Assembly (NCBI RefSeq): GCF_008064665.1
Contig: NZ_VRZA01000004.1
Coordinates: 372,001-436,000 of the forward strand
Direction of reading: 5' to 3'
Origin: Parahaliea maris
Lineage (GTDB): Bacteria; Pseudomonadota; Gammaproteobacteria; Pseudomonadales; Halieaceae
DNA length: 64,000 nt
Below, piece by piece: positions 36,976-45,581 of the stretch. How positions within the stretch are numbered: the first letter of the stretch is position 1; each line of letters opens with the position of its first letter. The notes under the pieces are model-generated. The model was not told the DNA's origin, made no database searches, and saw nothing but the letters and a program-made list of their open reading frames with translations. The position numbers and the translations under genes were made by a program.

Positions 36976-38798
36976 GCGGGTTCGATCACAAGTCCTTTCT
37001 CAAGCGCCTGACTACCCGCCCCGGTGTGTATCAGATGTACAACGCCGAACGGGAACTGCTGTACGTGGGCAAGGCGAAGAACCTGCGCAATCGGGTGAGC
37101 AGCTATTTCCGGGCCAGTGGCCTGACCGAGAAGACCATGGCCCTGGTCAGCCGCATCGCCGATATCCAGGTCACGGTCACGTCCACCGAGGTGGACGCGC
37201 TGCTGCTCGAGCACAACCTGATCAAGACCCACCAGCCCCCCTACAACATCCTGCTGCGGGACGATAAGTCCTATCCCTACATCTTCCTCTCCAGCGAGGA
37301 CAAGTGGCCGCGCCTCAGCCTGCATCGCGGTTCCAAGCGGCGCAAGGGGACCTACTTCGGGCCCTATCCCAGCGCCGCGGCGGTGCGCGAATCGCTGCAC
37401 TTCCTGCAGAAAGTGTTCAAGGTGCGGCAGTGTGAAGACAGCTATTTCCGCAACCGCTCGCGCCCCTGCCTGCAGTACCAGATAGACCGCTGCACCGGCC
37501 CCTGCGTGGACATGGTCAGCGAGGCGGAGTACGCCGAACAGGTGGAGAACACCAGCCTGTTCCTGCGAGGCAAGTCGCAGGAATTGATGGTGCGGCTGGC
37601 GGATGACATGGAGCGGGCAGCAACCGAGCTGCGCTTCGAGGAGGCCGCCCGTTACCGCGACCAACTCAGCCAGTTACAGCATGTGCAGGCGACCCAGGGC
37701 ATCGAGGGCGGCAGTGGTGACCTCGATATCCTCGCCGCCGCGCTGGACCGGGGCAGGGCCTGCGTGCAGGTACTGTTTGTGCGCAGTGCCCGGGTGCTGG
37801 GGAGTAAAACCTATTATCCGCCACTCAAACTGGAAGAAAGCGAGGCGGAAGTGCTGTCGGCGTTCCTGCCCCAGTACTACCTTGGCGGGGAGCGGCAGAT
37901 TCCCCGTGACATCCTGGTAAACGCGCTGCCGGATGACGCCGATACCCTGGCCGAGGCCTTCACCGTATCCGCCGGCCGCAAGGTGCGCCTGCGCTCGCGG
38001 GTGCGGGAGGCCAGGGCGCGCTGGCTGCAACTGGCGGTACAGACCGCCCAGACCAACCTTGCCGCCCACCTGGCCGGGCGCGAAACCACCCAGGAGCGGG
38101 TACAGGCCCTGCAGGCCGAACTGGGCCTGCCGGAGCCGCCCCAGCGTATGGAGTGTTTCGATATCAGCCACAGCTCCGGTGAGGCCACCGTGGCATCCTG
38201 TGTGGTGTTCGACCAGGAGGGCCCGCGCAAGGGCGATTACCGCAAGTTCAACATCGAGGGCGTGGCGGCCGGGGACGATTACGGCGCCATGCAGCAGGCC
38301 CTGGAGCGCCGCTACAAGCGCCTCAAGTCGGGGGAGGGCGTTCTCCCCGACCTGCTGCTGATCGACGGCGGCAAAGGGCAGGTCGCCCAGGCGTTGTCGG
38401 TGCTGGAGGAACTGCAGATACTCGATGTCACGGTCGTGGGGGTGGCCAAGGGTGTCACCCGCAAGGCCGGCTTCGAGACCCTGATCATGGGCGACTCGGG
38501 CCGGGAGCGACAACTCCCGGGGGACAGTTCTGCACTGCACCTGATACAGTACATACGCGACGAGGCGCACCGCTTCGCCATCACCGGTCACCGGGCCCGC
38601 CGCGACAAGGCGCGCCGCCAGTCCCTGCTGGAAGGCATACCCGGGGTGGGGGCCAAACGGCGCCGGGAACTATTGCGCCATTTCGGTAGCGCCCAGGGCG
38701 TGAAGAACGCCAGCGTCGACGAACTCAAGAAAGTGGGCGGCATCAGTGCCACCATGGCCCAGCAGATCTACGATCACCTGCACACGGCCGCAGACTAG
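36972..38798 (+). CDS. uvrC: Excinuclease ABC subunit C (UvrC)
   Basis: 608 residues with the usual UvrC order: GIY-YIG nuclease ([21 protein letters not shown], residues 17-37) for the 3' cut, a cysteine cluster (CxnC in the [13 protein letters not shown] block), the UVR motif binding UvrB (about 200-235), the RNase H-like domain for the 5' cut ([26 protein letters not shown]) and tandem helix-hairpin-helix motifs ([17 protein letters not shown]). It incises damaged DNA in nucleotide excision repair. GTG start coupled to murB; pgsA follows after 15 bases. Confidence 0.96.
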   Translation: MSGFDHKSFLKRLTTRPGVYQMYNAERELLYVGKAKNLRNRVSSYFRASGLTEKTMALVSRIADIQVTVTSTEVDALLLEHNLIKTHQPPYNILLRDDKSYPYIFLSSEDKWPRLSLHRGSKRRKGTYFGPYPSAAAVRESLHFLQKVFKVRQCEDSYFRNRSRPCLQYQIDRCTGPCVDMVSEAEYAEQVENTSLFLRGKSQELMVRLADDMERAATELRFEEAARYRDQLSQLQHVQATQGIEGGSGDLDILAAALDRGRACVQVLFVRSARVLGSKTYYPPLKLEESEAEVLSAFLPQYYLGGERQIPRDILVNALPDDADTLAEAFTVSAGRKVRLRSRVREARARWLQLAVQTAQTNLAAHLAGRETTQERVQALQAELGLPEPPQRMECFDISHSSGEATVASCVVFDQEGPRKGDYRKFNIEGVAAGDDYGAMQQALERRYKRLKSGEGVLPDLLLIDGGKGQVAQALSVLEELQILDVTVVGVAKGVTRKAGFETLIMGDSGRERQLPGDSSALHLIQYIRDEAHRFAITGHRARRDKARRQSLLEGIPGVGAKRRRELLRHFGSAQGVKNASVDELKKVGGISATMAQQIYDHLHTAAD

Positions 38799-38813
38799 CC
38801 AGGAGCACCGAGC

Positions 38814-39374
38814 TTGCACGTCAACATTCCCAATGCGCTGACCATGCTGCGTATTTTCATGATCCCCGTCCTGGTGGTGGTGTTTTACCTGCCCTTCGAG
38901 AAACACCTGCTGGTGGCGGCGGGCATCTTCGCCATTGCCGCGATCACTGACTGGTTCGACGGTTACCTGGCCCGGCGCCTGGACCAGATGACCAGCTTCG
39001 GCGCGTTCCTGGACCCGGTGGCCGACAAGTTGATGGTGGCCGTGGCACTGGTGCTGCTGGTGGAGCGGCACGACACCATTCTGTTCACCCTGGCTGCCTG
39101 TGTGATCATCGGCCGGGAGATCGTAGTGTCGGCCCTGCGGGAATGGATGGCGGAATTGGGGCAGCGCACCTCGGTGGCGGTGTCCTACGTGGGCAAGGTC
39201 AAGACCGCCTTCCAGATGGTGGCCATCGTCGGCCTGCTGGCCATCGACCCGGTCAAGGACGAGAGCTGGATGCTGGCCCTGTGCTACCTGATGCTGTACA
39301 GCGCGGCGGTATTGACCCTGTGGTCCATGGTGATCTACCTGCGGGCCGCCAGAGATGTGATGCGCGAACAATAA
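38814..39374 (+). CDS. pgsA: CDP-diacylglycerol-glycerol-3-phosphate 3-phosphatidyltransferase
   Basis: 186-residue inner-membrane enzyme making phosphatidylglycerol phosphate. The CDP-alcohol phosphotransferase motif DGx2ARx8Gx3Dx3D is complete in DGYLARR...GAFLDPVADK (about residues 47-70); four to five transmembrane helices. TTG start 38814, with AGGAG 9 bases before it. The uvrC-pgsA-tRNA-Gly-tRNA-Cys order is typical for gammaproteobacteria. Confidence 0.95.
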   Translation: MHVNIPNALTMLRIFMIPVLVVVFYLPFEKHLLVAAGIFAIAAITDWFDGYLARRLDQMTSFGAFLDPVADKLMVAVALVLLVERHDTILFTLAACVIIGREIVVSALREWMAELGQRTSVAVSYVGKVKTAFQMVAIVGLLAIDPVKDESWMLALCYLMLYSAAVLTLWSMVIYLRAARDVMREQ

Positions 39375-39419
39375 AATCGCGCATTTTCAGATATTTAGCG
39401 GAATTTTCTCCGCGGGATG

Positions 39420-39447
39420 TTGACTCCGGCGCAACAATTCATACAAT
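39420..39447 (+). promoter_or_regulatory. Promoter of the tRNA-Gly/tRNA-Cys operon
   Basis: TTGACT at 39420-39425 and TACAAT at 39442-39447 are separated by 16 bases, close to the sigma-70 consensus. A GC-rich discriminator leads into tRNA-Gly 18 bases later, as in stringently controlled stable RNA promoters. Confidence 0.65.
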
Positions 39448-39465
39448 GGGCACCCTCTGTGTGAG

Positions 39466-39541
39466 GCGGGAATAGCTCAGTTGGTAGAGCGCAACCTTGC
39501 CAAGGTTGAGGTCGCCGGTTCGAACCCGGTTTCCCGCTCCA
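39466..39541 (+). tRNA. tRNA-Gly (anticodon GCC)
   Basis: 76 bases including an encoded CCA (39539-39541). The acceptor arms GCGGGAA and TTCCCGC pair perfectly, the anticodon arm CAACC/GGTTG carries the loop TTGCCAA with anticodon GCC, and the T-arm contains GGTTCGAACCC. It lies 91 bases after pgsA behind its own promoter. Confidence 0.97.
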
Positions 39542-39565
39542 ACCCTCACACAATCCCCCCTTGAA

Positions 39566-39639
39566 GGCTCGGTGGCAGAGTGGTTATGCAGCGGACTGCA
39601 ACTCCGTGTACGCCGGTTCGATTCCGACCCGAGCCTCCA
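39566..39639 (+). tRNA. tRNA-Cys (anticodon GCA)
   Basis: 74 bases including an encoded CCA (39637-39639). Acceptor arms GGCTCGG/CCGAGCC pair perfectly; the anticodon loop CTGCAAC gives GCA; the discriminator base is T (U73), the identity base of tRNA-Cys; the T-loop is GTTCGATTC. It follows tRNA-Gly by 24 bases. The tRNA-Leu that usually comes third at this locus is absent, and a decayed integrase follows instead. Confidence 0.97.
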
Positions 39640-39770
39640 CTAACTTAAATGTGACTTCCCGTGCACGGCTCACAGTGTAGTGTCCGGCGCTCCGGCTGTT
39701 TACGCGCTACGTATGTGGACATTCCTGAGCAACTTGATCCGACGTTGGCCAAGTGGTCTGATGTTTCCTG

Positions 39771-40162
39771 CATCTTGAGTCTCAGGAACTGCTGGCGGCC
39801 CTTATGCGTGCAGAGTCCAGTGGGACAATTGATTCAGCACATCGTGCTCGTCAGAAGGGTATAGCAAAGAGCAGGTCACTCCCCACGGCTTCAGTGCCAC
39901 TACTCTCACCCTGCTATATGAGGCGCTGCGTTTCCGGCCTGGTGTAATAGAGCATCAGCTGGCCCATGCTGTGAAGGATGCAAACGGCAGGGCGTACAAC
40001 CGCTCATCGTTCCTTGAGGAACGGGCGAATATGATGCACAGCTGGGCGGATTACCTGGTTACACTGCGAGAGCAGGTGAAGTCCGGTAACGTGGCGGCTG
40101 GCAGGTTTGGCTGCCAGGCATTGTTAAGTGTAACTTTACGGTATACACTCATTCGTGATTAA
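39771..40162 (+). pseudogene. Remnant of a P4-type tyrosine recombinase (integrase)
   Basis: Two pieces of one integrase survive in different frames. At 39780-39825 the frame reads SQELLAALMRAESSGT, like the entry to the catalytic domain. From 39824 another frame reads DN, a stop codon (39830-39832), then GYSKEQVTPHGFSATTLTLL, RPGVIEHQLAHAVKD, AYNRSSFLEERANMMHSWAD and on to 40162. That is the C-terminus of P4-like integrases with the nucleophile Tyr in AYNR, but the Arg of the HGFR (HxxR) motif is Ser. About 700 bases of the N-terminal half and part of the middle are missing. It lies 130 bases after tRNA-Cys, the usual place for such an integrase. The rest of 39640-39770 holds no recognisable gene. 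Confidence 0.8.
40128..40148 (+). promoter_or_regulatory. Possible HigA operator and higBA promoter
   Basis: An interrupted inverted repeat, GTGTA (40128-40132) and TACAC (40144-40148), lies 7 bases before the higB GTG. It overlaps a plausible promoter, TTGTTA (40121-40126), 17 bases, TACACT (40144-40149). A HigBA complex binding here would repress its own operon. If this promoter is the one used, the higB message would be nearly leaderless. Confidence 0.35.
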
Positions 40163-40436
40163 GTCATTTCGGCACAAGGGTCTGAAGGCATTCTTCGAGA
40201 AAGGGAGTACGGCAGGAATTCAAGCCGCTCATGCACCGCGGCTAGCCAGGATGCTCGGCAGGCTCAATGAGTCAAAGGATGTGCAGGGCATGAATCTCCC
40301 AGGCTGGCGACTCCACCCGCTGAAGGGCCGTGATCTGAAAGGCCACTATGCGGCGTCAGTCAGCGGAAACTGGCGCATGACCTTCCGGTTCGAAGCCGAG
40401 GACGCCGTGCTGGTTGACTACATGGATTACCACTGA
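40155..40436 (+). CDS. higB: HigB-type toxin (RelE superfamily mRNA interferase)
   Basis: 93 residues. The N-terminus MIKSFRHKGLKAFFEKG and the C-terminal part LKGHYAASVSGNWRMTFRFE - VDYMDYH are typical of HigB, a ribosome-dependent mRNA endonuclease. The basic residues and the final His/Tyr region expected for catalysis are present, so it should be active unless held by HigA. GTG start 40155 overlaps the tail of the integrase remnant. Its antitoxin gene follows after 7 bases, in the toxin-first order of hig loci. Confidence 0.9.
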   Translation: MIKSFRHKGLKAFFEKGSTAGIQAAHAPRLARMLGRLNESKDVQGMNLPGWRLHPLKGRDLKGHYAASVSGNWRMTFRFEAEDAVLVDYMDYH

Positions 40437-40443
40437 GGATGAA

Positions 40444-40758
40444 ATGATGCGCCGTATGCACAACCCGCCACACCCAGGCATCACCCTGCGCGATGACGTA
40501 TTACCCGCGCTGGGCCTGACGGTCACGGAGGCCGCCAGTCAGCTTGGCGTGACCCGTGTGGCGCTGTCCAGGGTCTTGAACGGCCGCGCCGGCATCTCGC
40601 CAGAGATGGCCCTGCGGATCGAGGCCTGGCTGGGGGTAGAGCGCGGCGGTGATGCGAGGATATGGTTGGCAGAGCAGTCTGCCTATGACGTGTGGCAGGC
40701 GGAGCAGAAATTCGCAACGAAGCCGTTGCAAGTAGAGCCGGCGCCGGCCGCTCAGTAA
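40444..40758 (+). CDS. higA: HigA-type antitoxin (XRE-family DNA-binding protein)
   Basis: 104 residues from ATG 40444 (or 40447) with GAGGAT at 40435-40440 as ribosome-binding site. It starts with the HigA signature HNPPHPGITLRDDVLP, then an XRE helix-turn-helix (VTEAASQLGVTRVALSRVLNGRAGIS) and a C-terminal helix ending WQAEQKFA. It should neutralise HigB and repress the operon. The last 12 residues are Pro/Ala-rich and probably disordered. Confidence 0.92.
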   Translation: MMRRMHNPPHPGITLRDDVLPALGLTVTEAASQLGVTRVALSRVLNGRAGISPEMALRIEAWLGVERGGDARIWLAEQSAYDVWQAEQKFATKPLQVEPAPAAQ

Positions 40759-40907
40759 AGATTTTGCGACTCTGGCCTCGAAGGATTCTATCAGTTCGCC
40801 GGTTCCGTAGAGGTCGGCCTCAAGTCCTTCCGGGGTATGGGCCGCCACAATCGAGGCAGGGAAGTGAATCACCGAAACGGGCACTGGTTGATGCCTTGCC
40901 AGGTTTG

Positions 40908-42341
40908 TTACTCATCAACAGGAACCACGCTCCTCAATCCAACGAGGCGACGACACGCGACAAGCGAACAGGCGACACTGCAGGCCGTTAACACCCAACC
41001 TATATTGACCCACAGAGGATCGGCGTCAGTCATTCGTAGCGCGATAACCCACTGGGTAGCTATCGGCAGCCCAACCAGGCAGGTGGCGGGATGCAGCCAC
41101 CAGATACGCTGACCATGCAGCACGGGCCACGGAAATTCCGCTAGAACTTCGCGGTGCCGGGGGGCGTGCCGGGTAACGTGCAGCAATAGCTGTAGCAAAT
41201 TGAATTGCAGGTACAGCAATGCCAGGGGGCCAGCGAAGGGCACCAGCCCGGCCGGCACGGTGACCCCCATGAGGGTGACTTTGTCACCGCGGCGGCGCTC
41301 CTCCGCTGCCAGCGCGTTGAGGTAAAGATCGGCATCAATCAGTGGTCGATCAGCGATCTCCCGCCAGACATGTTCCAGCCCACCAAATGGGACAAATCCT
41401 TCCTCCTGCGGTGATATGCCCATTTCCGGATACGCTGTCGCCAACCAGGTGGCGATACTGGTTTGTGGTATCGATTGGGAGGCGGCGTCCACGTAGCGGG
41501 TCTGCACAGCTTCCCAGTCCGGCGCTGTAGCTGGGTCCAGCCAATCGGCCCTGAAGCCTTTGATGTGAACGACGGTCCGATAGCTCTCATCGCTCCCGCC
41601 GCCCACCCGGGTTATCGGCACTGCTTCTACCAGCACATTGGCAGCAATGGAGACCTCACTTGCGAGCAGGGTAGGGCCTTCGTATCGCGTCTGGTGAATG
41701 ATCTTCTCCCCCACGCTGTTCCAGATTGCCGCTTTTGCTTTTTCGGCATCCGGGCCAATCAGTACTGCATCGCGTTGTGCTTCGGGGGAGTGGAAATAAC
41801 GGTAGATATCAAGTGGGATGGTCACATCAAACTCACCGAGCCCTTCCTCAGGTGCTGCTGTGTCGATGTAGGTCCTGATCGACTGGTCCATCTCGATTAC
41901 CACGGTTTCGAGTGCATCCCGCTGTGTAACCTCCGGCCGAAACAGCGGGAAATGGGTATTCAGCAGTTGCCAGGCCGCTTCGATTGGTTGTGTGTCGCTC
42001 TGTCGTCCCCCGTACACTTCGACCGGGTCAGTTTCCTGGATGGTCTGCCGTTTTTGTTCCTGGTAGGGTTCCAGCGCCCGCTCGGCCCATTGCCGATAGG
42101 CACTCCAGTCGATTCCCAGCGCCGTTTTTATCTGGCGACTCGCCTGGGTGTAAAGCTCGCCCGTTGGGATGACAGAGACCGAAAACACCATCAGGATCAG
42201 GGAAACAAAGGGTATCAACTGGTACGCGGTACGCGTGGACTTCAGCGCTTCCTGGAACATTGAGTCATTTCCTGATTGCTTCGATTTTTCCGTATCTTCC
42301 AGTGTAGTAGGTGAAATTGCCTGGTCAGTTGTAGTTTTCAT
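40908..42341 (-). CDS. Orphan membrane protein with a large soluble domain
   Basis: 477 residues, family not recognised. Predicted topology: a cytoplasmic N-terminus rich in Thr/Ser/Lys, a first helix near residues 43-62, about 300 residues of mainly helical, acidic soluble domain (probably periplasmic), then three helices near 365-390, 425-445 and 450-472. No enzymatic motif or signal-peptidase site is visible; the cysteines are confined to the C-terminal helices. It has no co-directional neighbour within reach, is divergent from the ECF sigma gene, and lies in the accessory region after higBA. The ATG has no clear ribosome-binding site. Confidence 0.7.
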   Translation of the reverse strand: MKTTTDQAISPTTLEDTEKSKQSGNDSMFQEALKSTRTAYQLIPFVSLILMVFSVSVIPTGELYTQASRQIKTALGIDWSAYRQWAERALEPYQEQKRQTIQETDPVEVYGGRQSDTQPIEAAWQLLNTHFPLFRPEVTQRDALETVVIEMDQSIRTYIDTAAPEEGLGEFDVTIPLDIYRYFHSPEAQRDAVLIGPDAEKAKAAIWNSVGEKIIHQTRYEGPTLLASEVSIAANVLVEAVPITRVGGGSDESYRTVVHIKGFRADWLDPATAPDWEAVQTRYVDAASQSIPQTSIATWLATAYPEMGISPQEEGFVPFGGLEHVWREIADRPLIDADLYLNALAAEERRRGDKVTLMGVTVPAGLVPFAGPLALLYLQFNLLQLLLHVTRHAPRHREVLAEFPWPVLHGQRIWWLHPATCLVGLPIATQWVIALRMTDADPLWVNIGWVLTACSVACSLVACRRLVGLRSVVPVDE

Positions 42342-42516
42342 CGAAAGCTTGTTGCTATGCGTGGAATTTTGGCCTACTTATTCTTCTTTGCCCTGGCGAT
42401 AATCCGACCTGGCACCTGAAACGATCCGCTCGACAAAACCAATGGTGGTTATAACGTTGGATATAGGAAGGTTTGACACAGGATGTTTTTCGCTCAGATG
42501 AGCAGCGCAGGCCAGC

Positions 42517-43092
42517 TTGAATAACACTCATGACGTCACAGCGCTGCTCCGGCGCGTCTCGGACGGGGAGGGCGAGGAAGCCTGGGGTGAGCTGTTCGAG
42601 TGTGTCTACCGGGACCTGAGGGCAGTGTCCCATCGCCAGCGATCGCGAGTGCTCGGTCACCAGACGCTGGGAACCACAGCCCTTATTAACGAAGCCTACC
42701 TCCGGCTGGTGGACCAGTCCCAGGCTGATTTTGTCTCACGCGCCCATTTCCTCGGCGCTGCCGCCGTGACCATGCGGCGAATACTGATCAACTACGCTCG
42801 GGACGCAAAAGCAGAAAAACGGGGCGGGGCTGCACCCCACCTCGAGTTGGAAACGGCGGAGGCCAGGGGGCTGTTCAGCGAATCGAACACTCTGCTGGAT
42901 CTCGAGGATGCGCTGGAGAAACTGGAGGCCGAAGACGGGCGCATGGCAAAAATTGTGGTGTGCCGTGTTTTTGGTGGTATGTCGATCGACGAAACCGCCA
43001 GTCACCTGAATGTGTCGGCCGCAACGGTAAACCGCTCCTGGCGCTTTGCGCTAACGTGGCTTCGGCGAGCGATGGAAAGTCCAGAAAGTTGA
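42517..43092 (+). CDS. ECF-type sigma factor, TIGR02999-like family
   Basis: 191 residues. Sigma region 2 spans about 8-95 (LFECVYRDLRAVSHRQRSR; TALINEAYLRLV; FLGAAAVTMRRILINYARD) and region 4 about 125-185, with the helix-turn-helix MSIDETASHLNVSAATVNRSW. The LINEAYLRL and MRRILINYARDAKAEKRGG blocks are those of the family TIGR02999, whose members are usually encoded next to Ser/Thr kinases, as here (kinase at 45582). No anti-sigma factor gene is visible. The TTG at 42517 is the only start that keeps region 2 intact and has a poor ribosome-binding site. A hairpin follows the gene. Confidence 0.88.
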   Translation: MNNTHDVTALLRRVSDGEGEEAWGELFECVYRDLRAVSHRQRSRVLGHQTLGTTALINEAYLRLVDQSQADFVSRAHFLGAAAVTMRRILINYARDAKAEKRGGAAPHLELETAEARGLFSESNTLLDLEDALEKLEAEDGRMAKIVVCRVFGGMSIDETASHLNVSAATVNRSWRFALTWLRRAMESPES

Positions 43093-43108
43093 GCCAGTTG
43101 AGTCAATG

Positions 43109-43138
43109 CACCAGGCGCCGCGTATCGGGCGCCTGGTG
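43109..43138. terminator. Bidirectional terminator-like hairpin
   Basis: CACCAGGCGCC (43109-43119) and GGCGCCTGGTG (43128-43138) form a perfect 11-bp GC-rich stem with an 8-base loop in the 58-base gap between the convergent sigma-factor and secreted-protein genes. T-runs are short on both sides. Confidence 0.6.
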
Positions 43139-43150
43139 TGATAGTGCGGG

Positions 43151-43765
43151 CTAGTGGAAGAAGGCCATCCACCAGTGATCCGGTGAACCGATGGGCGTGT
43201 TTATCTGGTTAGGCATATCTTCGGGAGACAGTTGACCGTGTGGCGCAATGGCGAAGTGCACCTCCGCTGTCTCGGGTTCTATCAGTGCTCCTCCCGGGGG
43301 AAGAAACGGCGTACTGTTAAGCGAAATACGCCCGCTCAGCTGAAGATGCGGTGCGTCTCCCAACACGTGACCACCGGCATTGAACGCGGCTGGCGCTCCA
43401 CGCCCCGCCCCGAAATCACTCAGGCCACAGGCATTCGGTATCGCACATTCCTCGGGATAGTTAAAAACAAACACCCAGAATGAATAGACTTCGGGGTGCC
43501 CGGGCACGGCGTCGGGGTTCCACATGTTGCCCGTGGGGTAGACATAGCCCACCGGGGTTGGAATACGAATGCTGACATTCAAGCCCTTCTCCGAACGAAC
43601 CAGTTTTGCTCCATCCGGGGCGACGACGGGGCCGACCATTCCCTGGCCGATGACATCGGAGTGTTGGACAGTGACCTCTGCCGACGACTGAGCAGCGCCC
43701 AGGACAATGGCGGCCACGCCGAATGACCAAGCTAACGATCTGTGAACTGCAAACTCTCTGAACAT
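43151..43765 (-). CDS. Secreted protein of unknown function
   Basis: 204 residues from ATG 43765, preceded by AGGAGG at the right distance; an upstream frame to 43846 is not needed. A signal peptide (residues 1-30, ending GAAQSSA) predicts export. The mature part is strand-rich, with aromatic segments such as YSFWVFVFNYPEEC and a Cys pair in ECAIPNACG that could form a disulfide. It ends WWMAFFH. No family recognised. It lies about 110 bases downstream of the di-haem oxidoreductase on the same strand and is probably co-expressed with it. Confidence 0.75.
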   Translation of the reverse strand: MFREFAVHRSLAWSFGVAAIVLGAAQSSAEVTVQHSDVIGQGMVGPVVAPDGAKLVRSEKGLNVSIRIPTPVGYVYPTGNMWNPDAVPGHPEVYSFWVFVFNYPEECAIPNACGLSDFGAGRGAPAAFNAGGHVLGDAPHLQLSGRISLNSTPFLPPGGALIEPETAEVHFAIAPHGQLSPEDMPNQINTPIGSPDHWWMAFFH

Positions 43766-43876
43766 GACAACCTCCTGATATGAAAGCGACGTGCTGTTGT
43801 GCCGGCCTCGAAATGCCTTTCCTTGGCCTGCTGTGTCTATACACACGATCAGGAGCAGGTTTGTGTCACAAAATCT

Positions 43877-45358
43877 TCAGGGGCGGATCAAAGTTCGCGG
43901 AGATCCCTCAGGTAGAACTTGCAGTGAACGCAGGAAGCGAATCACCGACCGTTGATCGTCAACGCTTAGCTCCACGAAGGCATCACGCGACGCTCGTGCT
44001 TCACCCCCATGGGCCAGAATGGCTTCGGTGATGGTGGTGAGATCCCCGCGATGGCCGTAGGGAGCCGAGTTACCCACGTCCCAGAGTTTTCGGGTGAGAA
44101 AAAACTCGGAGCCCGGTCGTCCGTCCTGTTCCGGGCGTCCCTGTGCCAGTTGCTCATTGCAAAGTACCCGAATCTCTTCATCGCACAGGTTATGCCGCTT
44201 GAGGTCGGTGTACGCGCGCACGACGGCCCCCTGGTTACCGTAGTGCTCCAGTCGGGGTTTTTCGCCCTCACGGGTCAGGTCGAAGGCGTAGGATATTCCG
44301 CTGCTCACAGTGCCCGCCGGATTGAAGGGGTTGGGCTCGACAAACTGGCGGTTATCCAGATACAGCGCCGGTATGTGGCAGTCGGCGCAACTCACCTGTT
44401 CAAACAATGCTTCGCCGGCTGCAACCTCGCGCCTGGCCTGGGGGGCTGCCGGCAGGACCCGCCCGGGAACCGCAAGCGCTGCCTGGTAGACCGTAGCAGC
44501 GGTAATGTCGCCAATGGTCATCTCCCCGCTGATACCGTCCCCATCGTGATCGACATTGAAGCCGTTGGCGGGGTTCAGGTCGAACCGCTCTTCGGGCTGC
44601 ATACCGTGGTGGTGGTTGAAGGCGTTTACGGTAAATTCACGCAGGGAAACCACGACTCCCGCCTGGTGAAAGGGCTTGACCACCAGGTCTGTGTCGACTC
44701 CCCGGCTGGCAATGACCTCGCCACCAGAGAGGGTAACCTCGAAGGGGATACCTTTCGCGTTGAGCGTGTGCTCTCCGTCCCCCAGCTGCGCGGCCGCCTG
44801 CTGTAGCTCGGCCGTCATCTCACGGGCCAGCATCTCGATGGCGCCGGCGCCGAACATGCCCAGCGTATTCCGTTCATTACTGAATGCGGGGTCCAGCGAC
44901 GTGATCACCGGGTCCTGGGCTTGCGCGAGTACAAAGACATTGGCGACGAAATCTCCCGCGCCACCCGCGCGTGGTACGTTATGGCAGCCGGCACAGGAGT
45001 TGGCGTCGGGGCCAGAGGTCCTGATGAAGGCGGGCTCATCGGGCACTCGGGCGGCACCGGTGCCGGTAGTGGCAGGTCTGCCCTGACCGTCACAGTGATT
45101 CCAGTTGGCGGAGAAGACCTCCCTGCCGTGGCGAAAGAGGTTGCTGAAACTAATGCGGCCGCTGTCGATATCGCCCTGTGCCAGATGCCCGGAAATGGCC
45201 GGTAGATCCGGGAAGTCCTGCGGACACTGGTGGGGTGTATGGGCCCGCGCCTCGCCTGGAAAGCCTGCATAAGCTGCCAGCGCAAGTACCAATGCCGGGA
45301 AAATCCCGACAGCGCCACCCGCCCTGGATGTTGATGCCTCCACCGCAATATCAGACAT
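43877..45358 (-). CDS. Di-haem oxidoreductase (DHOR/DUF1111 family, cytochrome c peroxidase-like)
   Basis: 493 residues from ATG 45358, which has GGGGGAG in front; a signal peptide follows (about 1-38, ending EARA), so it is periplasmic or secreted. Two c-type haem sites, CAGCH at 122-126 and CADCH at 324-328, and the general layout match DUF1111 di-haem proteins related to bacterial cytochrome c peroxidases. A Ca-binding-like DHDGDGISGEM segment lies between them. Likely electron transfer to peroxide or another acceptor; the substrate is unknown. Divergent from the kinase gene, whose product might regulate it. Confidence 0.85.
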   Translation of the reverse strand: MSDIAVEASTSRAGGAVGIFPALVLALAAYAGFPGEARAHTPHQCPQDFPDLPAISGHLAQGDIDSGRISFSNLFRHGREVFSANWNHCDGQGRPATTGTGAARVPDEPAFIRTSGPDANSCAGCHNVPRAGGAGDFVANVFVLAQAQDPVITSLDPAFSNERNTLGMFGAGAIEMLAREMTAELQQAAAQLGDGEHTLNAKGIPFEVTLSGGEVIASRGVDTDLVVKPFHQAGVVVSLREFTVNAFNHHHGMQPEERFDLNPANGFNVDHDGDGISGEMTIGDITAATVYQAALAVPGRVLPAAPQARREVAAGEALFEQVSCADCHIPALYLDNRQFVEPNPFNPAGTVSSGISYAFDLTREGEKPRLEHYGNQGAVVRAYTDLKRHNLCDEEIRVLCNEQLAQGRPEQDGRPGSEFFLTRKLWDVGNSAPYGHRGDLTTITEAILAHGGEARASRDAFVELSVDDQRSVIRFLRSLQVLPEGSPRTLIRP

Positions 45359-45490
45359 GCCGCACTCCCCCCGCAACCCGGGAATCGTTTGCATCGGTAT
45401 CACCCCTGTGTAAACACACTCTCTTTAGCTTTACACCGAATACCGATGCTTTCTATCACGAACTGGCTGGTTTTCCAGAAATCAGGGCGA

Positions 45491-45520
45491 TTGACCGGAT
45501 TGTCACCCATACTGTGTATA
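45491..45520 (+). promoter_or_regulatory. Possible promoter of the kinase gene
   Basis: TTGACC (45491-45496) and TGTATA (45515-45520) are 18 bases apart, about 65 bases before the kinase ATG. In this cluster an ECF-sigma promoter may exist as well, but I cannot define its consensus from one genome window. Confidence 0.4.
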
Positions 45521-45581
45521 GTTTCGACATGACAGATGTCCGGATACCCGCGCCAGGCAAAGGCCTGGAGGTAAACCATCC

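Noticed and set aside
39661-39864. 67-residue plus-strand frame after tRNA-Cys
   Set aside because: It mixes sequence from before and inside the integrase remnant in the wrong frame and resembles no protein.
40501-40884. 127-residue minus-strand frame over higA
   Set aside because: The first 43 residues look protein-like, but the rest is antisense to higA. It could be the stub of a lost gene, too little to call.
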